From: JAENWD01 sp963837165
GTDB lineage: Bacteria; Acidobacteriota; Vicinamibacteria; Vicinamibacterales; JAENWD01
NCBI GenBank assembly: GCA_963837165.1
Contig: CAWIMD010000002.1
Location: forward strand, 1,178,001 to 1,242,000
Length of the DNA stretch: 64,000 bases
Direction: 5' to 3'
The position numbers and the translations under genes were made by a program. The notes below the pieces were generated by a model, which was given only the letters and a program-made list of their open reading frames with translations, was not told the origin of the DNA and made no database searches. Below, one piece after another: positions 1 to 9,790 of the stretch (its first letter is position 1; every line of letters starts with the position of its first letter).

Positions 1-1
1 G

Positions 2-2091
2 GCCGCTCGTGCGGCGCGAGCGCAGACCATCCGCGTGGACGTCGGCGAGGGCGCGGACGTGAACACGTTCGTGCCGAACCAGACCTTCGGCGCCGGCATC
101 GACCGGATGTCCGCTGCCGCCGTGGAGAAGCTCTTCACGCGGGCTGCCGTCGACAAAGTGCTCTCGGCGGGCTGGCAGACGGTGTCGTACCGGCAGAACA
201 CCGAGCTCCACGCCGAGGCCTGGCACTGGAATCCGACCGGCACGTGGAGCGCGGGCGACGGCGGCTACTTCGTCGGCAGTGCCACGCCAGGCGCCCCCAT
301 CCAGCACTCCTACGGCTACCCGCTTCCGCACCGCGGCGTCACGCGGAACGACGGCACGGAGACCAACGGCTATTCGCGCCTGACCGACGGCGATCCGGCG
401 ACCTACTGGAAGAGCAATCCGTACCTCTCGCAGGCCTTCACCGGCGAAGACGACACGCGGCATCCGCAATGGGTGATCCTCGACCTGGCGGGGCCCCTGC
501 CCGTGAACGCGATCCGCATCGACTGGGCGGAGCCCTTCGCACGCAGGTATCTGGTTCAGTACCTGGACCGGCGCGGATCCCATCCACGCGGCCACACACG
601 GCGCATGGGTCACGTTCCCGGGCGGCGCGATCGCCAATGGCACGGCCGGTCCGGCCAATCTGCGCCTCGGCGCGTCGCCGGTGGCCGTGCAGTTCGTGCG
701 GATCTGGATGCTCGAGTCGTCGAACACCTGCGACTCGCACGGGCCGGACGATCGCCGCAACTGCGTCGGCTACGCGATCGGCGAGATCGCGCTCGGCACG
801 CAATCCGGGAGCGGGGAGTTCTACGACCTCGTACGGCACACCGCGGATCAGGACCAGACCGCAACCATCTGCTCGTCGATTGATCCGTGGCACGCGCCGT
901 CCGATGAGGGGCCGACGACGCGGGAGCAGGTCGGCCTGGATCTGTTCTACACCAGCGGGTACACGCGCGGCCTCCCGGCGATGATTCCCGTGGCCATGCT
1001 CTACAGCACGCCGGAAGACGCCGCGGCGCAGATCCAATACCTGAAGGCCCGCGGGTATCCGATTTCGTGGGTCGAAATGGGAGAAGAGCCCGACGGCCAA
1101 TACATGCTTCCCGAGGACTACGGTGCGTTGTACCTGCAGTTCGCGTCGGCGCTGCATCGTGTCGATCCGTCGCTGAAGCTGGGCGGCCCCGTGTTCGAGG
1201 GCGTCAACAGCGACATCCTCGTGTGGCCCGACGCCGGCGGCCGGACGTCGTGGCTCGGCCGGTTCCTCGAGTACCTGCGCGCGCACGGGAGGCTGGCCGA
1301 CCTGGCGTTCATGTCGTTCGAGCACTATCCGTACGATCCCGGCCACATTCAGTGGAGCCACTTGTACGACGAGCCCACGCTCATCGCTCACATCCTTCAG
1401 GTCTGGCGGGACGACGGGCTGCCGGCGAACCTGCCGATGTTGTGCACGGAGCTGAACATCGCCTGGGCCAGCGGCGAATCGTCGGTCGACGTCTTCGGCG
1501 CGCTCTGGCTCGCCGACTACGCGGGCGCGTTTCTCACGGCCGGCGGCGACGGCCTGTACTATTTTCACTACCTGCCGAACGGCCTGCATGCCGGGTTCAA
1601 CGGGTCGTACGGCATGTTCGGGATGTTCACCGTGGACGCGAATTACCAGATCCGGCAGCCCACGGCGCAGTTCTTCGCGTCGCAGCTCATCACGCAGGAG
1701 TGGGCGCAGCCGGGCGACGGCAGGCACCGGGTGTTCCCCGCCGCCTCAGACGTCCGTGACGCAGCGGAGCACGCGCTGGTCACCGCCTACGCGCTGTCGC
1801 GCCCGGATGGGCAGTGGTCGCTGCTCGTCGTGAACAAGGACCAGCACAACCCGCACGCCGTCCGGATCCGCTTCCGGGACGTCCGGGGCGGTGCGGAGCG
1901 CGGGTTCAACGGTCCGGTGACGGTGACGACGTTCGGCCGCGCCCAGTACCGAGTGGCACGCCAGGGGGAGCGCCGGCGTCGCCGATCCGGACGGGCCGCC
2001 GGCGCGAGCCACGGTGGCCGCCGGCCCGGACACGATGTTCGAGCTGCCGGCCGCGTCGATCAGCGTGATTCGGGGCTCACTCCGCCCGTAG
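2..2091 (+). CDS. Secreted glycosidase with discoidin-like region, 5' partial, two frameshifts
   Basis: The reading frame is open at the window edge and begins with the end of a signal peptide (ARAQ), so the start lies upstream. Three frames must be joined: nt 2-562, 564-1949 and 1951-2091. Each junction has one extra C right after a GTAC (nt 559-562 and 1946-1949). After removing them the product reads through as one protein and stops 11 bp before the convergent kinase gene. The N-terminal third looks like an F5/8 type C (discoidin-like) carbohydrate-binding module. The middle resembles a clan GH-A barrel: VEMGEEPDG would carry the acid/base Glu and LCTELNIAW the nucleophile Glu. The C-terminus (FELPAASISVIRG) is a typical beta-sandwich end of such enzymes. 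Likely acts on an extracellular polysaccharide; the GH family and substrate are not resolved. Confidence 0.75.
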
Positions 2092-2102
2092 CCGGGACGC
2101 CT

Positions 2103-4547
2103 TCAGCGCGCCAGGCTCTGGGTGAACCGCTCCCTGCAGTCGCGCGCCTGGCCGAGGATCGCCGGATACTCCGGCCGCGCTCTCAGGCCGGCAAATAGGG
2201 GATCGCGCTCGAGGCCATCGACGGCGCAGTAGTTCTCGGCGATTGCACGGCTCGACAGGCGGACCGCCTCGGCCTGCAGGTCGCAGAACGACACGGCAGC
2301 CGCCAGCAGGTAGATCTCCTCGGCGTCGTGGGCCGGCGTGCCCAATGCGACTTCCAGTCGGTGCGCGATCGCGGCCGCCTCCGCGCGGGAACCCGGCTCG
2401 AGACACGCCTTCAGGAGCGCGGGGGACCCCACGACGTTGCCCGTGAACTCCCGCGCCAGGAGGCGCCGCGCCTCCTCCGGTTTGCCTTCCCGCACCAGGA
2501 TGCCGGCCTCCAGCGAGTCGGCCGCCTGAGACCCCGCGTCGAGCCGGGCGAACCGCCGCGCGCCTTCGTAGTCGCCGAGCGGCACGAAGGCCAGCGCGCA
2601 GGTCCGCAGCCGCCGCTCCGTCGGATCGATGGCGAGGGCCTTGCTGCACTCACGCGACGCCTCGCCGAGCAGCCCCGCGTAGCGCAGCACGTACGCGAGG
2701 GCGTAGTGGGCTCTCGCATTCGAGGGCCACGCCTCGACCAGCGCCCTGGCGTCCTTGTAGGCCTCGCCGCGGTCCCCGCGCTCGACTCGCGCGATCAGGA
2801 GCGGGACGGCCGCGTCGCCAATGAGGTCCGGGGCCTCGACGAGCGCGCGGTGGTACGCGGCCTCCGCCCGCTCGGCCGCCGGCCGTCCGCCGTCCGAGTA
2901 GGCGTAGTCGTAGTACGACCGGAGCCCGAGCGCCGCCCACGCCCTGGCAAACCCCGGATCCAGCGCCACGGCTCGTTCGAGCATCGGGAGCGCCTGCTTG
3001 TTGGGCAGCGGATCGTAGGAGACGGCCGTACCTCGCAGGTAGAGGTCGTACGCCTCCGCGTTGACCGGCCGGTCGCGGTCGGATCGCGCCGCCGCGGTCA
3101 CGCCGAGCGCCGGCATGAGACCCTGCCGGACATGCGCGACGAGCTCGCGCTGCATGGCAATGGCGTTGCCGGACGGAGCGCTCAAGGCGTCGCGCCAGAC
3201 GACCCGGTTGCTCGCCACGTCCACGGCCTCGATCGTGACGTGCAGCGTGTCGGCCTCACGAATGTAGTGGCCGGTCACCAGCGTCGCGACGCCAAGGTCG
3301 CGCCCGGCCGCGATCAGGTCCACGTCGGCGGCGGTATAGCGCCGGCTCGTGGCGAAGGGCCGGACGGCGAACGACGGGTCCGGGCTGAGCGTGCCGACGA
3401 TCTCGTCGGCCAGCCCGAAGCGCAGGAACTCCTGGCCCTGGTCCCCGGCCATGTTCTGGAGCGGGATCACGGCCACGGTCCGCGCCGCCGCCGCCTCGGC
3501 CGTGAGGGGGGCCTCGGCGGGCCGGAACACCCGCCAGGCCGCGACGCCGGCCAGCGCGACGACGGCCGCGGCGACGGCGAGGCGCAGGAGAGGCAGGCGC
3601 CCCGGCCCGACGGCGCCGCCCCCGGTCTGTGACAGGGCGACCCCGGTGCCCGAGTCGAGATCGCGCTTCAGCCGCTTGAGATCCGACTGCAGCTCGGACG
3701 CGCTCTGATATCGCAGGCGCCGATCCTTCTCCAGCGCCTTGAGGACGATCCGCTCGAGCTCGGGGGGCAGGGCCTGGTTCAGCCGCAACGGAGGCACCGG
3801 CGCGCGGTTGAGGATGCCGTCCACGATGACTCCCGACGTCGCGCCGTCGAACGCCGGGCGGCCCGTGGCCATCTCGTACAGCACGAGGCCGAGCGAGAAC
3901 AGATCGGTCCGCTGATCGAGATCGTCGCCGCGCACCTGCTCCGGCGACATGTACGCCACGGTGCCGATGGCGGCTCCCGGAGCCGTGACGCCCGCCTCGC
4001 CGCGCCCGGTCATCGTCGCCGCGCCGGCCAGCGCGCCGTCCCGCCCGGCACCCGCGCCGGGAACGAGCTTGGCCACGCCGAAGTCGAGCACCTTGGCGTG
4101 TCCGGACGCGGTCACGAACAGGTTCGCGGGCTTGATGTCGCGGTGCACCACGCCCTGGGCGTGGGCGGCGCCGAGCGCATCGGCGATCTCGATGGCCAGA
4201 TCCAGCAGGACGCCGGCCGGCAGCGGCCTGCCGCCGAGCACGTGCTTGAGCGTCGCGCCGTCGAGCCACTCCATCACGATGAACGGCTGTCCGCCCTCCT
4301 CCGCGGTCTCGCCGACGTCGTGCACGGTGCAGATGTGTGGGTGGTTCAGCGCGGACGCAGTGCGGGCCTCGCGCTCGAAGCGGCCCAGCGAGTCTCTGTC
4401 CCGCGACAGCTCCGTCGGGAGGAACTTGAGGGCGACCCGGCGTCCCAGCTTCAGGTCCTCGGCGCCGAACACGACCCCCATGCCGCCGCCGCCCAGGCGG
4501 TCGACGATGCGGTAGCGCGAGATCGTGTCCCCGACCTGGGGTGTCAT
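2103..4547 (-). CDS. Membrane Ser/Thr protein kinase with TolB-like and TPR sensor domains
   Basis: 814 residues. The cytoplasmic Hanks-type kinase occupies about residues 12-280, with glycine loop GGGGMG (19-24), Lys41 in VALK, HRD at 135-137, a DFG and an MSPEQ activation-segment end, so it should be active. A single membrane helix lies near 320-338. Beyond it is a domain like the N-terminal alpha/beta domain of TolB or FlgO (RTVAVIPLQNM...), common in acidobacterial kinases, followed by TPR-like helices to the end. This is the PknB-TPR layout in which the extracytoplasmic half probably senses a partner. The ATG lies 12 bp after the acetamidase-like gene on the same strand, so it is probably the last gene of an operon with 4560-6610. 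Target unknown. Confidence 0.93.
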   Translation of the reverse strand: MTPQVGDTISRYRIVDRLGGGGMGVVFGAEDLKLGRRVALKFLPTELSRDRDSLGRFEREARTASALNHPHICTVHDVGETAEEGGQPFIVMEWLDGATLKHVLGGRPLPAGVLLDLAIEIADALGAAHAQGVVHRDIKPANLFVTASGHAKVLDFGVAKLVPGAGAGRDGALAGAATMTGRGEAGVTAPGAAIGTVAYMSPEQVRGDDLDQRTDLFSLGLVLYEMATGRPAFDGATSGVIVDGILNRAPVPPLRLNQALPPELERIVLKALEKDRRLRYQSASELQSDLKRLKRDLDSGTGVALSQTGGGAVGPGRLPLLRLAVAAAVVALAGVAAWRVFRPAEAPLTAEAAAARTVAVIPLQNMAGDQGQEFLRFGLADEIVGTLSPDPSFAVRPFATSRRYTAADVDLIAAGRDLGVATLVTGHYIREADTLHVTIEAVDVASNRVVWRDALSAPSGNAIAMQRELVAHVRQGLMPALGVTAAARSDRDRPVNAEAYDLYLRGTAVSYDPLPNKQALPMLERAVALDPGFARAWAALGLRSYYDYAYSDGGRPAAERAEAAYHRALVEAPDLIGDAAVPLLIARVERGDRGEAYKDARALVEAWPSNARAHYALAYVLRYAGLLGEASRECSKALAIDPTERRLRTCALAFVPLGDYEGARRFARLDAGSQAADSLEAGILVREGKPEEARRLLAREFTGNVVGSPALLKACLEPGSRAEAAAIAHRLEVALGTPAHDAEEIYLLAAAVSFCDLQAEAVRLSSRAIAENYCAVDGLERDPLFAGLRARPEYPAILGQARDCRERFTQSLAR

Positions 4548-4559
4548 GGGGGTTCGAGC

Positions 4560-5585
4560 CTACCGGCGTTCGTCCCGTGATGGCGCGTGCGGCGGCAGGA
4601 ACCGCTTGTCGATGGCCGCGACGACCACGTAGTTCGGATCCACCATCTCGTTGAGGTGGATCTCGGCCACCTTCGACAGCAGCTCGTACGCGTCGAGCTC
4701 GGAGAGGCCGTAGTCGCTCTTGATCCAGCCCACGAGCTCCGTGAACGCAATCCGCAAGGCGTCGTCCAGCGGGCGATAGGCGCCGACCGCCATGATCTCG
4801 TGGTCGTTCTCGAAGCGCGGCCAGCGGATCGCCCGGCCCTTCACCACGTCCACCTGCAGGCGGACCCGCATCGGGATCTCGATCCCCGTGCCGGCCACCT
4901 CGCCCTGACCCTGCGCGGCGTGTCCGTCGCCGAAGAACAACAGCGCGCCCGGCACGCTGACCGGCAGGTACACGGTATTGCCGGCGCTGACCTCGGGCGA
5001 GTCCATGTTGCCGCCCCACTCGCCCGGCGTGACCGACGCGCGCGACTCCCCCATCGCCGGCGCCACCCCAAGGCAACCCAGGAACGGGTGCAGCGGGATC
5101 GCCACGGTGAACGGCGAGTCGTGCGCCGTGAACGCCGCGGTGTTCGTCGCCTTGTCGATCCGGTAGTACCAGATGCGCTCGGGCAGCGGCGCCTGCAGCA
5201 TCGGGGTGTACGTGGTCGAGTTCAGCGCGCCAAAGCCGGGCCCGAGCGCGCCGACGCCCTGGTCGCTGTCCGGCGTCACCTCGAGCACCTTGACGACGAG
5301 CGTGTCGCCCGGCTCGGCGCCGTCCACGAAGAAGGGACCGGTCAGCGGGTTGTCGCCCTTCACGAGCGCGAGCGTATCGCCGGGCCTCCGCAGGACGTTG
5401 CCGAACGCATCGAGCGTGTTCGCCTCGATGACCTGGCCGGGCCTGACGTGCGCCACCGGGGCGGCCGGGCCGTACACGAACTTCACCGTCCCGGCCGACG
5501 CCTGGTAGCGGACGGCCGGGGCCTCCTGCGCGTGGACGCGCGCCGACACCGAGACGGCCAGCAGCGTGGCGAGCGCAATCCTCAT
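4560..5585 (-). CDS. Secreted acetamidase/formamidase family protein
   Basis: 341 residues with a clear signal peptide ending in VHAQ. The body matches the FmdA/AmdA acetamidase-formamidase fold: GDTLVVKV near residue 100, the Gly-rich GDGHAAQGQGE, the HEIMAVG stretch and a conserved C-terminal region. Family members hydrolyse formamide or short amides to ammonia and the acid. This copy is exported, so it would act in the periplasm, unlike the cytoplasmic nitrogen-scavenging enzymes. It sits 23 bp after the beta-propeller gene and 12 bp before the kinase gene on the same strand. Substrate is unproven; secreted acidobacterial members are mostly annotated only by family. Confidence 0.9.
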   Translation of the reverse strand: MRIALATLLAVSVSARVHAQEAPAVRYQASAGTVKFVYGPAAPVAHVRPGQVIEANTLDAFGNVLRRPGDTLALVKGDNPLTGPFFVDGAEPGDTLVVKVLEVTPDSDQGVGALGPGFGALNSTTYTPMLQAPLPERIWYYRIDKATNTAAFTAHDSPFTVAIPLHPFLGCLGVAPAMGESRASVTPGEWGGNMDSPEVSAGNTVYLPVSVPGALLFFGDGHAAQGQGEVAGTGIEIPMRVRLQVDVVKGRAIRWPRFENDHEIMAVGAYRPLDDALRIAFTELVGWIKSDYGLSELDAYELLSKVAEIHLNEMVDPNYVVVAAIDKRFLPPHAPSRDERR

Positions 5586-5608
5586 CGGCAGCCTCCATCC
5601 GCGCGCCC

Positions 5609-6610
5609 TCACCGCGCCACCCATGCCAGGCCGTCGGGCCCCGGCCCCGTCTCGACGAAGCCGGTCACCGCCAGGGTCTTCGGATCGACCACGGCCACGC
5701 CGTTGCGGGAGCCCACCGACACGAAGACGCGCGATCCGTCGGGCGCCATCTGCAGGCCCGCGGCACCGCCGCCGAGATCGATTCGTGCGATCTCCTTGCG
5801 TCCGGCCGCGTCGAGGACGATCAGGTCGTGGCCGCCGAGATCCGAGACGAACACGCGCGTGCCGTCCGGCGTGAACTTCAGGCGGTTCGCCCGACCGAAG
5901 GGGACGTGCAGCGTCTCGACCACGGCCTTGCGCGCGACGTCCACGATCGACACGGTCGCGTCGGCGGCGTTCGCGACCCAGAGCTCCCGGCCGTCCGGCG
6001 ACAGGTCGAACCCCTCGGCTCCGCGGCCGACGGGCACGACCGTGACGGGCCAGTCGCTGAACCGTCCTCCGCCCGGACCGCCGCGCTCGATGCGGTCGAT
6101 CAGGCACACCGTGCCCGAGCCGATGTTGCTGGTGAAGACGTGCTGCTCGTCCTTCGACACGATCACCATATGCGTGCCGCTCTGCCCGGTCCCCATCACC
6201 CAGTCCACCTGGCCGGACCCGGGATCGAGCCGCCCGACCACCTTCGATCCCTCGGCCGTGAAGTAGATCCTGCCGCCGGCCAGATCCAGCCCGTGCGGCC
6301 GCCGCAGCGCGCCGAGATCGATGGGCGGCCTGGCGGCCCGCGCGTCCACGTCGACCACCGAGAGCGAGCTCTCGTACCGGTTGCCCTGGGTGTAGTTCGT
6401 GATGAACGCGAGCCGGCCGTCGCGCGACGCGATCACCTCGTGCGGATCGGGACCGGTCGGCGCGGTGCCGAGCACCTGCAGCGTGGTCGCGTCCACGATC
6501 GCGAGCGTCAGATCGCCCTTGTTGATCGCGAGGAGCAGCGGATGACCTCCGGCGGCCGCGAGCGTTGCCGCGGCGAGCATCCACGCGAGGACCGGCATCA
6601 TTCGTCTCAT
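5609..6610 (-). CDS. YVTN-type beta-propeller repeat protein, exported
   Basis: About 333 residues from the ATG at 6610; a GTG nine bases earlier is possible. The hydrophobic leader (MPVLAWMLAAATLAAAGG) marks it as exported. The rest is a string of about seven blades with the recurrent pattern DG.R.(A/V)(F/W)V and (V/I)VD, as in YVTN/cytochrome-cd1-like propellers, so it is probably a periplasmic binding or scaffold protein without an evident catalytic motif. A -10-like TACAAT lies nine bases before the ATG on this strand, suggesting a leaderless transcript. First gene of the predicted three-gene operon with the acetamidase and the kinase, and divergent from the SDR gene. Confidence 0.88.
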   Translation of the reverse strand: MRRMMPVLAWMLAAATLAAAGGHPLLLAINKGDLTLAIVDATTLQVLGTAPTGPDPHEVIASRDGRLAFITNYTQGNRYESSLSVVDVDARAARPPIDLGALRRPHGLDLAGGRIYFTAEGSKVVGRLDPGSGQVDWVMGTGQSGTHMVIVSKDEQHVFTSNIGSGTVCLIDRIERGGPGGGRFSDWPVTVVPVGRGAEGFDLSPDGRELWVANAADATVSIVDVARKAVVETLHVPFGRANRLKFTPDGTRVFVSDLGGHDLIVLDAAGRKEIARIDLGGGAAGLQMAPDGSRVFVSVGSRNGVAVVDPKTLAVTGFVETGPGPDGLAWVAR

Positions 6611-6619
6611 GGCCGGCAC

Positions 6620-6625
6620 ATTGTA
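6620..6625 (-). promoter_or_regulatory. -10-like element of the propeller operon
   Basis: Reads TACAAT on the minus strand, nine nucleotides before the ATG at 6610. Transcription would start at or next to the start codon. No good -35 or ribosome binding site is visible. Confidence 0.4.
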
Positions 6626-6651
6626 GTCCTCAGCCGGGCACGGCGGCCGTG

Positions 6652-6657
6652 TATAGT
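6652..6657 (+). promoter_or_regulatory. -10-like element of the SDR gene
   Basis: TATAGT, six nucleotides before the ATG at 6664. The spacing puts the transcript start at the start codon, and no Shine-Dalgarno sequence is present, so a leaderless mRNA is likely. Confidence 0.4.
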
Positions 6658-6663
6658 CGCGGC

Positions 6664-7434
6664 ATGCCTGTCGCCGTCGTCACCGGAGCCGCCCAGGGCA
6701 TCGGCCGCCGGGTCGCCGAGGTGCTCGCCGAACAGGGCTGCGACGTCGCGCTCGTGGACCTGCAACCGTGCGGCGCCACGCTGGCGAGCATTCGAGGCCA
6801 GGGCGGAGCGGCAGAGGAGATTGTCGGCGATGTCTCCGACGAGGGCCGCGTGGCCGGGATCGCCGCGGCCGTCTCTGGGCGCTGGGGACGCGTGGACGTG
6901 CTGGTCAACAACGCGGGCATCGCCTGCATCCTCCCCGCGCTCGAGACGTCGGCCGAGCAGTTCCGCCGGGTCCTCGAGGTGAACCTCGTGGCGCCGTTCC
7001 TGCTGGCGCGCGCATTCGGCGCCATGATGCTGGACGCCGGCGCTGGCAGCATCGTCAATATCGCGTCGATTGCGGGCCTGGTCGGCGTGGCAGAGCGCAC
7101 CGCGTACAACGCGTCGAAGCACGGCCTGGTGGGCCTCACGCGGACGCTGGCAGCCGAGTGGGGCGGCCGGGGCGTCCGTACCAACGCGGTCTGCCCGGGC
7201 TGGGTGAAGACCGGGATGGATGTCTCGGCGCAGGCCAGCGGCCACTACGCGGACGACGACATCACCTCGCGCATTCCCATGGGCCGCTTCGCGTCTCCCG
7301 ACGACGTGGCGCGGGCCGTGGCCTTCCTGGCGGATCCGCGGCAGAGCGGCTTCGTCAACGGCGCCACGATCGTCGTGGACGGTGGATGGACGGCCGACGG
7401 CAGCTGGCAGCGCCTCCGCGACAGCCAGCACTGA
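6664..7434 (+). CDS. SDR-family NAD(P)-dependent oxidoreductase
   Basis: 256 residues, the usual size of a classical short-chain dehydrogenase/reductase. The Rossmann dinucleotide motif TGAAQGIG is at 7-14, NNAG at 82-85, and the catalytic triad Ser135, Tyr148, Lys152 (YNASK) is intact. The Asp in LVDLQ after beta-strand 2 favours NAD over NADP. The C-terminal FVNGATIVVDGGW is typical of 3-ketoacyl reductase-like and sugar dehydrogenase members. Cytoplasmic; substrate unknown. The following ABC importer starts 28 bp later and may be co-transcribed. Confidence 0.93.
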   Translation: MPVAVVTGAAQGIGRRVAEVLAEQGCDVALVDLQPCGATLASIRGQGGAAEEIVGDVSDEGRVAGIAAAVSGRWGRVDVLVNNAGIACILPALETSAEQFRRVLEVNLVAPFLLARAFGAMMLDAGAGSIVNIASIAGLVGVAERTAYNASKHGLVGLTRTLAAEWGGRGVRTNAVCPGWVKTGMDVSAQASGHYADDDITSRIPMGRFASPDDVARAVAFLADPRQSGFVNGATIVVDGGWTADGSWQRLRDSQH

Positions 7435-7462
7435 GCGCGGGCGCCGCGCGGTATCCTACGGC

Positions 7463-8224
7463 GTGATCGAGCTGCGGCAGGTGGCGAAGCGCTACGGCGC
7501 GACCGAGGCCGTGCGGCCCCTGGATCTCGTCGTGCCGGTCGGCCTGACGCTCGCGCTGATCGGGCCCTCGGGCTGCGGCAAGTCCACGCTGCTCCGCCTC
7601 ATGATCGGCCTCGTCGCTCCCGATCGAGGCCGTGTGCTGATCGACGGCACTCCGCTCACGCGGGGCACCGCGCGTGGGCTCCGGCATCGGATGGGATGCG
7701 TGCTGCAGGACGGCGGGTTGTTCCCCCACCTGACCGCGCGGGACAACGTCACGCTGCTCGCACGGCATCTCGGCCGGGATCGGGTGTGGATCGACGAGCG
7801 ACTCGGCGAGCTGGCCGCGCTGACGCGCTTCCCCCTGGACGGCCTCATGCGGTTTCCCGTGCAACTGTCCGGAGGACAGCGGCAGCGCGTCAGCCTGATG
7901 CGGGCACTGATGCTCGATCCGGACGTCCTGCTGCTGGACGAGCCGCTCGGCGCGCTCGATCCGATCATCCGGTCGGACCTGCAGTCCGACCTCAAGACGG
8001 TGTTCGAGGCCCTCGGCAAGACCGTGGTGCTCGTCACGCACGACCTCGGCGAGGCCGCCTTCCTCGGCGACGAGCTCGTCCTCCTCCGGGACGGCGCGAT
8101 CGTCCAGCGCGGCACGGTGACCGACCTGGCGGAGCGCCCGGCCAGCCCCTTCGTCACCCGCTTCCTGAGCGCGCAGCGCGTGCCGGTCGGGCCCGCACCC
8201 CGGCCGTCCGGAGGCGCGGGATGA
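7463..8224 (+). CDS. ABC transporter ATPase, quaternary-amine (OpuCA-like) type
   Basis: 253 residues from a GTG start. Shows Walker A GPSGCGKST, the signature LSGGQRQRVSL, Walker B LLLDEP and the switch His in THD. The size and the RMGCVLQDGGLFPHLT Q-loop region match OpuCA/ProV-type ATPases without the C-terminal CBS pair. It overlaps the next gene by ATGA at 8221-8224, so the two are translationally coupled and form the importer. Likely cargo is glycine betaine, choline or a related compatible solute; ergothioneine is another possibility given recent assignments in this family. Confidence 0.92.
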   Translation: MIELRQVAKRYGATEAVRPLDLVVPVGLTLALIGPSGCGKSTLLRLMIGLVAPDRGRVLIDGTPLTRGTARGLRHRMGCVLQDGGLFPHLTARDNVTLLARHLGRDRVWIDERLGELAALTRFPLDGLMRFPVQLSGGQRQRVSLMRALMLDPDVLLLDEPLGALDPIIRSDLQSDLKTVFEALGKTVVLVTHDLGEAAFLGDELVLLRDGAIVQRGTVTDLAERPASPFVTRFLSAQRVPVGPAPRPSGGAG

Positions 8225-9774
8225 TCCGGCACGGCAGTCGTCTCCTGCGCAGCGCGGGGCTGGCTGCCGCCGCCCTCGCGCTCCTGCTCGTGCGTCCGGC
8301 CCCGGGCGGTGCGCGCGAGGCGGGACATGAGCCTCTGGTCATCGGATCGAAGGCCGACATCGAGGCGCAGGTGCTCGGCGCCATGCTGACCGAGCTGGCC
8401 AGGAGCACGGGCGCCGCGGCGCGATACCAGCGCTTCGGCGGCACGCAGCTGGCCTGGCAGGCGATCGCCAACGGCGAGATCGATGCCTATCCGGAGTACA
8501 CGGGCACCCTCCTGCACCAGATCTTCGCGGGGCGGCACCTCACGGGCGCCGGGCAGCTGCAGGCGGCGCTCGCCGGGCTCGGCCTCGCGATGAGCCGGCC
8601 GCTCGGCTTCAACAACACGTGGGCCGTCGGCATGAAGGAAGACCTGGCCGCGCGTCTGCACGTCCGGACGATCGCCGATCTCGCCGGGCACCCCGCCCTG
8701 CAAGTCGGCTTCAGCAACGAGTTCATGGGCCGCGCCGACGGGTGGTCGGGCCTCCAGGCGCGCTATGCGCTGCCGTTCGACCCCGCCGGGTACGAGCACG
8801 CCCTCCTCTATGGCGCCCTCGCGTCCGGCGCGCTCGACGTCATCGAGCTCTACTCGACGGATCCGCAGATCGCGAGACTCGGGCTGCGGGTGCTCGACGA
8901 CGATCGCGGCTACTTCCCGCGCTACGACGCCGTGATCCTGTATCGAATCTCGTCGGCCGGGCGCGCGCCGGAGGCGTTCCAGGCGCTCTTCCGCCTGGAG
9001 GGCCGGATTACGGCTCCGGAGATGATCGCGCTCAACGCGGAGGTGGACGAACGGCGCGCCACGCCGGGACAGGCGGCCGCGGCGTTCCTGGCCGATCGAC
9101 TCGACGTGCGTGCGGCGGCGGGTCCGCCTCCCGGTGCGGCGGCGCTGTGGCTGCGTGCCCGCCAGCACCTCTTCCTCGTGGCGGCCTCGCTGGTCGCGGC
9201 AATCCTGGTGGCGCTGCCGCTGGGCATCCTCTCGGCGCGCCACCCGCCGACCGGGCACGTGGTGCTGGCCGGCGTCGGCATCCTGCAGACGATCCCGTCG
9301 CTGGCGCTCCTCGTGTTCATGATCCCGCTGCTCGGCCTGGGCGCGCTGCCGACGATCGGGGCCCTGTTCCTCTACAGCCTGCTGCCGATCGTGCGCAACA
9401 CGCATGCGGGCCTGCACGGCATCCCGGCACACCTGCGGGAGTCGGCCGAGGCGCTCGGCCTGTCGAGGTGGGCGCGGCTCCGGCTGATCGACCTGCCGCT
9501 CGCCTCCCGCACGATCCTGGCCGGCATCAAGACGGCGGCGGTCATCAACGTCGGCACCGCCACGGTGGGTGGGCTCATCGGCGCCGGAGGGTTCGGCCAG
9601 CCGATCGTGACCGGCCTGACGCTCAACGATCGCTCGATGATCTTCTGGCAGGGCGCCGTGCCCGCCGCGCTCCTCGCGCTCGCGGTCCAGGGCGGCTTCG
9701 ATCTGGCGGAGCGCTACCTGGTGCCGGCGGGCCTGCGCATCGCACCGCCAGCGGAGGGAGCAGCCGACGCATGA
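8221..9774 (+). CDS. Fused substrate-binding/permease protein, OpuC/EgtU-like importer
   Basis: 517 residues. A signal-like hydrophobic stretch is followed by an OpuAC/OsmF-type substrate-binding domain at about 36-300 (VIGSKADIEAQVLG, GEIDAYPEYTG, then LGFNNTWAVGM). The permease domain follows at about 318-500 with five to six membrane helices and the coupling-helix signature ESAEALGLSRW...LIDLPLA. The order is binding domain first and permease second; the better-known fusions such as EgtU have the reverse order. One polypeptide supplies the binding and channel functions and would dimerise with the ATPase encoded just upstream. It converges on the CDF gene with a seven-base gap. Confidence 0.9.
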   Translation: MIRHGSRLLRSAGLAAAALALLLVRPAPGGAREAGHEPLVIGSKADIEAQVLGAMLTELARSTGAAARYQRFGGTQLAWQAIANGEIDAYPEYTGTLLHQIFAGRHLTGAGQLQAALAGLGLAMSRPLGFNNTWAVGMKEDLAARLHVRTIADLAGHPALQVGFSNEFMGRADGWSGLQARYALPFDPAGYEHALLYGALASGALDVIELYSTDPQIARLGLRVLDDDRGYFPRYDAVILYRISSAGRAPEAFQALFRLEGRITAPEMIALNAEVDERRATPGQAAAAFLADRLDVRAAAGPPPGAAALWLRARQHLFLVAASLVAAILVALPLGILSARHPPTGHVVLAGVGILQTIPSLALLVFMIPLLGLGALPTIGALFLYSLLPIVRNTHAGLHGIPAHLRESAEALGLSRWARLRLIDLPLASRTILAGIKTAAVINVGTATVGGLIGAGGFGQPIVTGLTLNDRSMIFWQGAVPAALLALAVQGGFDLAERYLVPAGLRIAPPAEGAADA

Positions 9775-9790
9775 GGCGCGATCACGCGCC
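9775..9790. terminator. Short GC hairpin between convergent genes
   Basis: A 6-bp perfect stem, GGCGCG and CGCGCC around ATCA, sits exactly in the seven-base gap and holds the stop codon of the CDF gene in its loop. There is no T-run, so any terminator role is uncertain. Confidence 0.25.

Noticed and set aside
3256..5598. Long minus-strand frame across the kinase and acetamidase genes
   Set aside because: It is another frame of two well-supported genes and has no recognisable motif.
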